Positions 63,445 through 64,000 of a DNA stretch of 64,000 nucleotides are shown here, piece by piece. The notes under the pieces are model-generated. The model searched no databases and was not told the origin of the DNA. It was given only the letters and a program-made list of their open reading frames with translations. Source of the DNA: Sphingobacterium chungjuense (GTDB taxonomy: Bacteria > Bacteroidota > Bacteroidia > Sphingobacteriales > Sphingobacteriaceae); contig NZ_WLYS01000002.1 in NCBI RefSeq assembly GCF_011316935.1, forward strand, positions 558,001-622,000, read 5' to 3'. The translations under genes and the position numbers were made by a program. Positions within the stretch are counted from its first letter, which is position 1. The number at the start of each line of letters is the position of its first letter.

Positions 63445-64000
63445 TTACTGTAGGTACGCTTTTTGATATTGCACGGGAGTCTTCCCTTTAATATTTTTAA
63501 AAAAAGTGTGAAAACTTACAAAATTATTGAAACCCACTTCGTAGCAGATTTCTTTCACGCTTAGATGTCCTTCAATAAGCAGTCGACAAGCATTTCCAAC
63601 GCGTATTTCGTTGATAAATCTGGAATAGGTTTTTCCAGTTTTCGCTTTAAAAAATTTGCAAAACGCACCACGGCTCATCTTGGCGACTTCGGCAATATCA
63701 TCTAAATTGACCCGACTATGGTAGTGGTTTAAGGTGAAATTAAAAATGGCCTGCATACGATCCATTTCAGACTTCACGAGCTGATTACTAAAGCCCTCTG
63801 AAGCTAACGGTTTTTTGACCGCACTTTCGGAGATAAGCAACAGTGCATCCATCAGATTAAGAATCTTCCTACTGTCGGATCCTACAGCAATCGCCTCTAT
63901 TACTTCGGTTAGGCGCCCTTCATTTAGCGTTTCTATTTGTATGCCTCTTTGCGACGCTTCCAGTACACGTTGAAGCGCCCTATTTTCCGGTAATTCTAGA
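63445..64000 (-). CDS. AraC-family transcriptional regulator, truncated by the window edge
   Basis: The C-terminal 184 residues of a regulator whose start lies beyond 64000; the frame stays open to the edge. The two HTH motifs are clear: VNLDDIAEVAKMSRGAFCKF then FKAKTGKTYSRFINEIRV, and LSVKEICYEVGFNNFVSFHT with FFKNIKGKTPVQYQKA. The visible upstream part (ELPENRALQRVLEASQRGIQ) is the linker that follows a cupin sensor domain in this group. It lies 88 bases upstream of the GH95 gene on the same strand and probably activates the locus in response to a sugar. Confidence 0.92.
   Translation of the reverse strand, partial: LELPENRALQRVLEASQRGIQIETLNEGRLTEVIEAIAVGSDSRKILNLMDALLLISESAVKKPLASEGFSNQLVKSEMDRMQAIFNFTLNHYHSRVNLDDIAEVAKMSRGAFCKFFKAKTGKTYSRFINEIRVGNACRLLIEGHLSVKEICYEVGFNNFVSFHTFFKNIKGKTPVQYQKAYLQ

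Noticed and set aside
1-64000. tRNA, rRNA, prophage, transposase or integrase genes
   Set aside because: No transposase, integrase or phage motif in any likely protein, and no tRNA- or rRNA-like segment was found by reading the gene-free stretches; a dedicated tRNA scan was not possible.

Overview
The window looks like chromosomal DNA of a Bacteroidota bacterium, most likely family Sphingobacteriaceae (Sphingobacterium or a close relative; this is inference from gene content). The evidence is two SusC/SusD pairs, an ECF sigma/FecR relay, lipoproteins with Bacteroidota-type signals, a uppS-bamA-ompH-ompH cluster, a fused E1 alpha/beta dehydrogenase, DUF4954, and promoters of the TTG-N19-TAnnTTTG type. 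No rRNA, tRNA, CRISPR array, prophage or insertion sequence was seen.

Layout. 1-7070 (minus): a polysaccharide utilisation locus reading ECF sigma factor, FecR anti-sigma, SusC with an N-terminal STN signalling domain, SusD, then a secreted SGNH hydrolase cut by the window edge. 7267-17911: housekeeping and envelope genes: Kup potassium transporter, a convergent acyltransferase pair (probably glycine-lipid synthesis), then CBS/ACT protein, NAD kinase, UppS, BamA and two Skp/OmpH chaperones. 18066-23945: a membrane iron-sulfur protein with a CCG-domain partner, an OprO/P-like porin, a YbdG-like mechanosensitive channel and an OmpA-family lipoprotein. 24169-27920: a DUF4342 protein, then a copper island (AraC regulator carrying its own HMA-like domain, CopA ATPase, CopZ-like chaperone). 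28032-39257: DUF4954 protein with GlmS, a PhoB-type response regulator, TlpA-like thioredoxin with AlaS, a universal stress protein, a nucleoside phosphorylase and a YigZ protein.

39675-44866 holds four tandem paralogous alpha/beta-hydrolase lipoproteins, each with a complete candidate Ser-Asp-His triad, a conserved cysteine pair and, in most copies, a surface-export-like sequence after the lipid cysteine. They are the most unusual protein-coding element here. 45050-51762: a DMT transporter diverges from an aromatic amino acid operon (pheA, DAHP synthase/chorismate mutase, aroA, aroC, ROK kinase). This operon is preceded by a well-formed attenuation leader: a textbook promoter, a 17-residue peptide with eight Phe/Tyr residues, and a terminator just before pheA.

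51835-64000: a branched-chain-type 2-oxoacid dehydrogenase E1 fusion, a hypothetical protein and a Nudix protein. A 570-base gene-free stretch with several hairpins and a possible small RNA follows. The window ends with a second utilisation locus (minus): AraC-family regulator (cut by the right edge), GH95 alpha-L-fucosidase-type enzyme, SusC and SusD.
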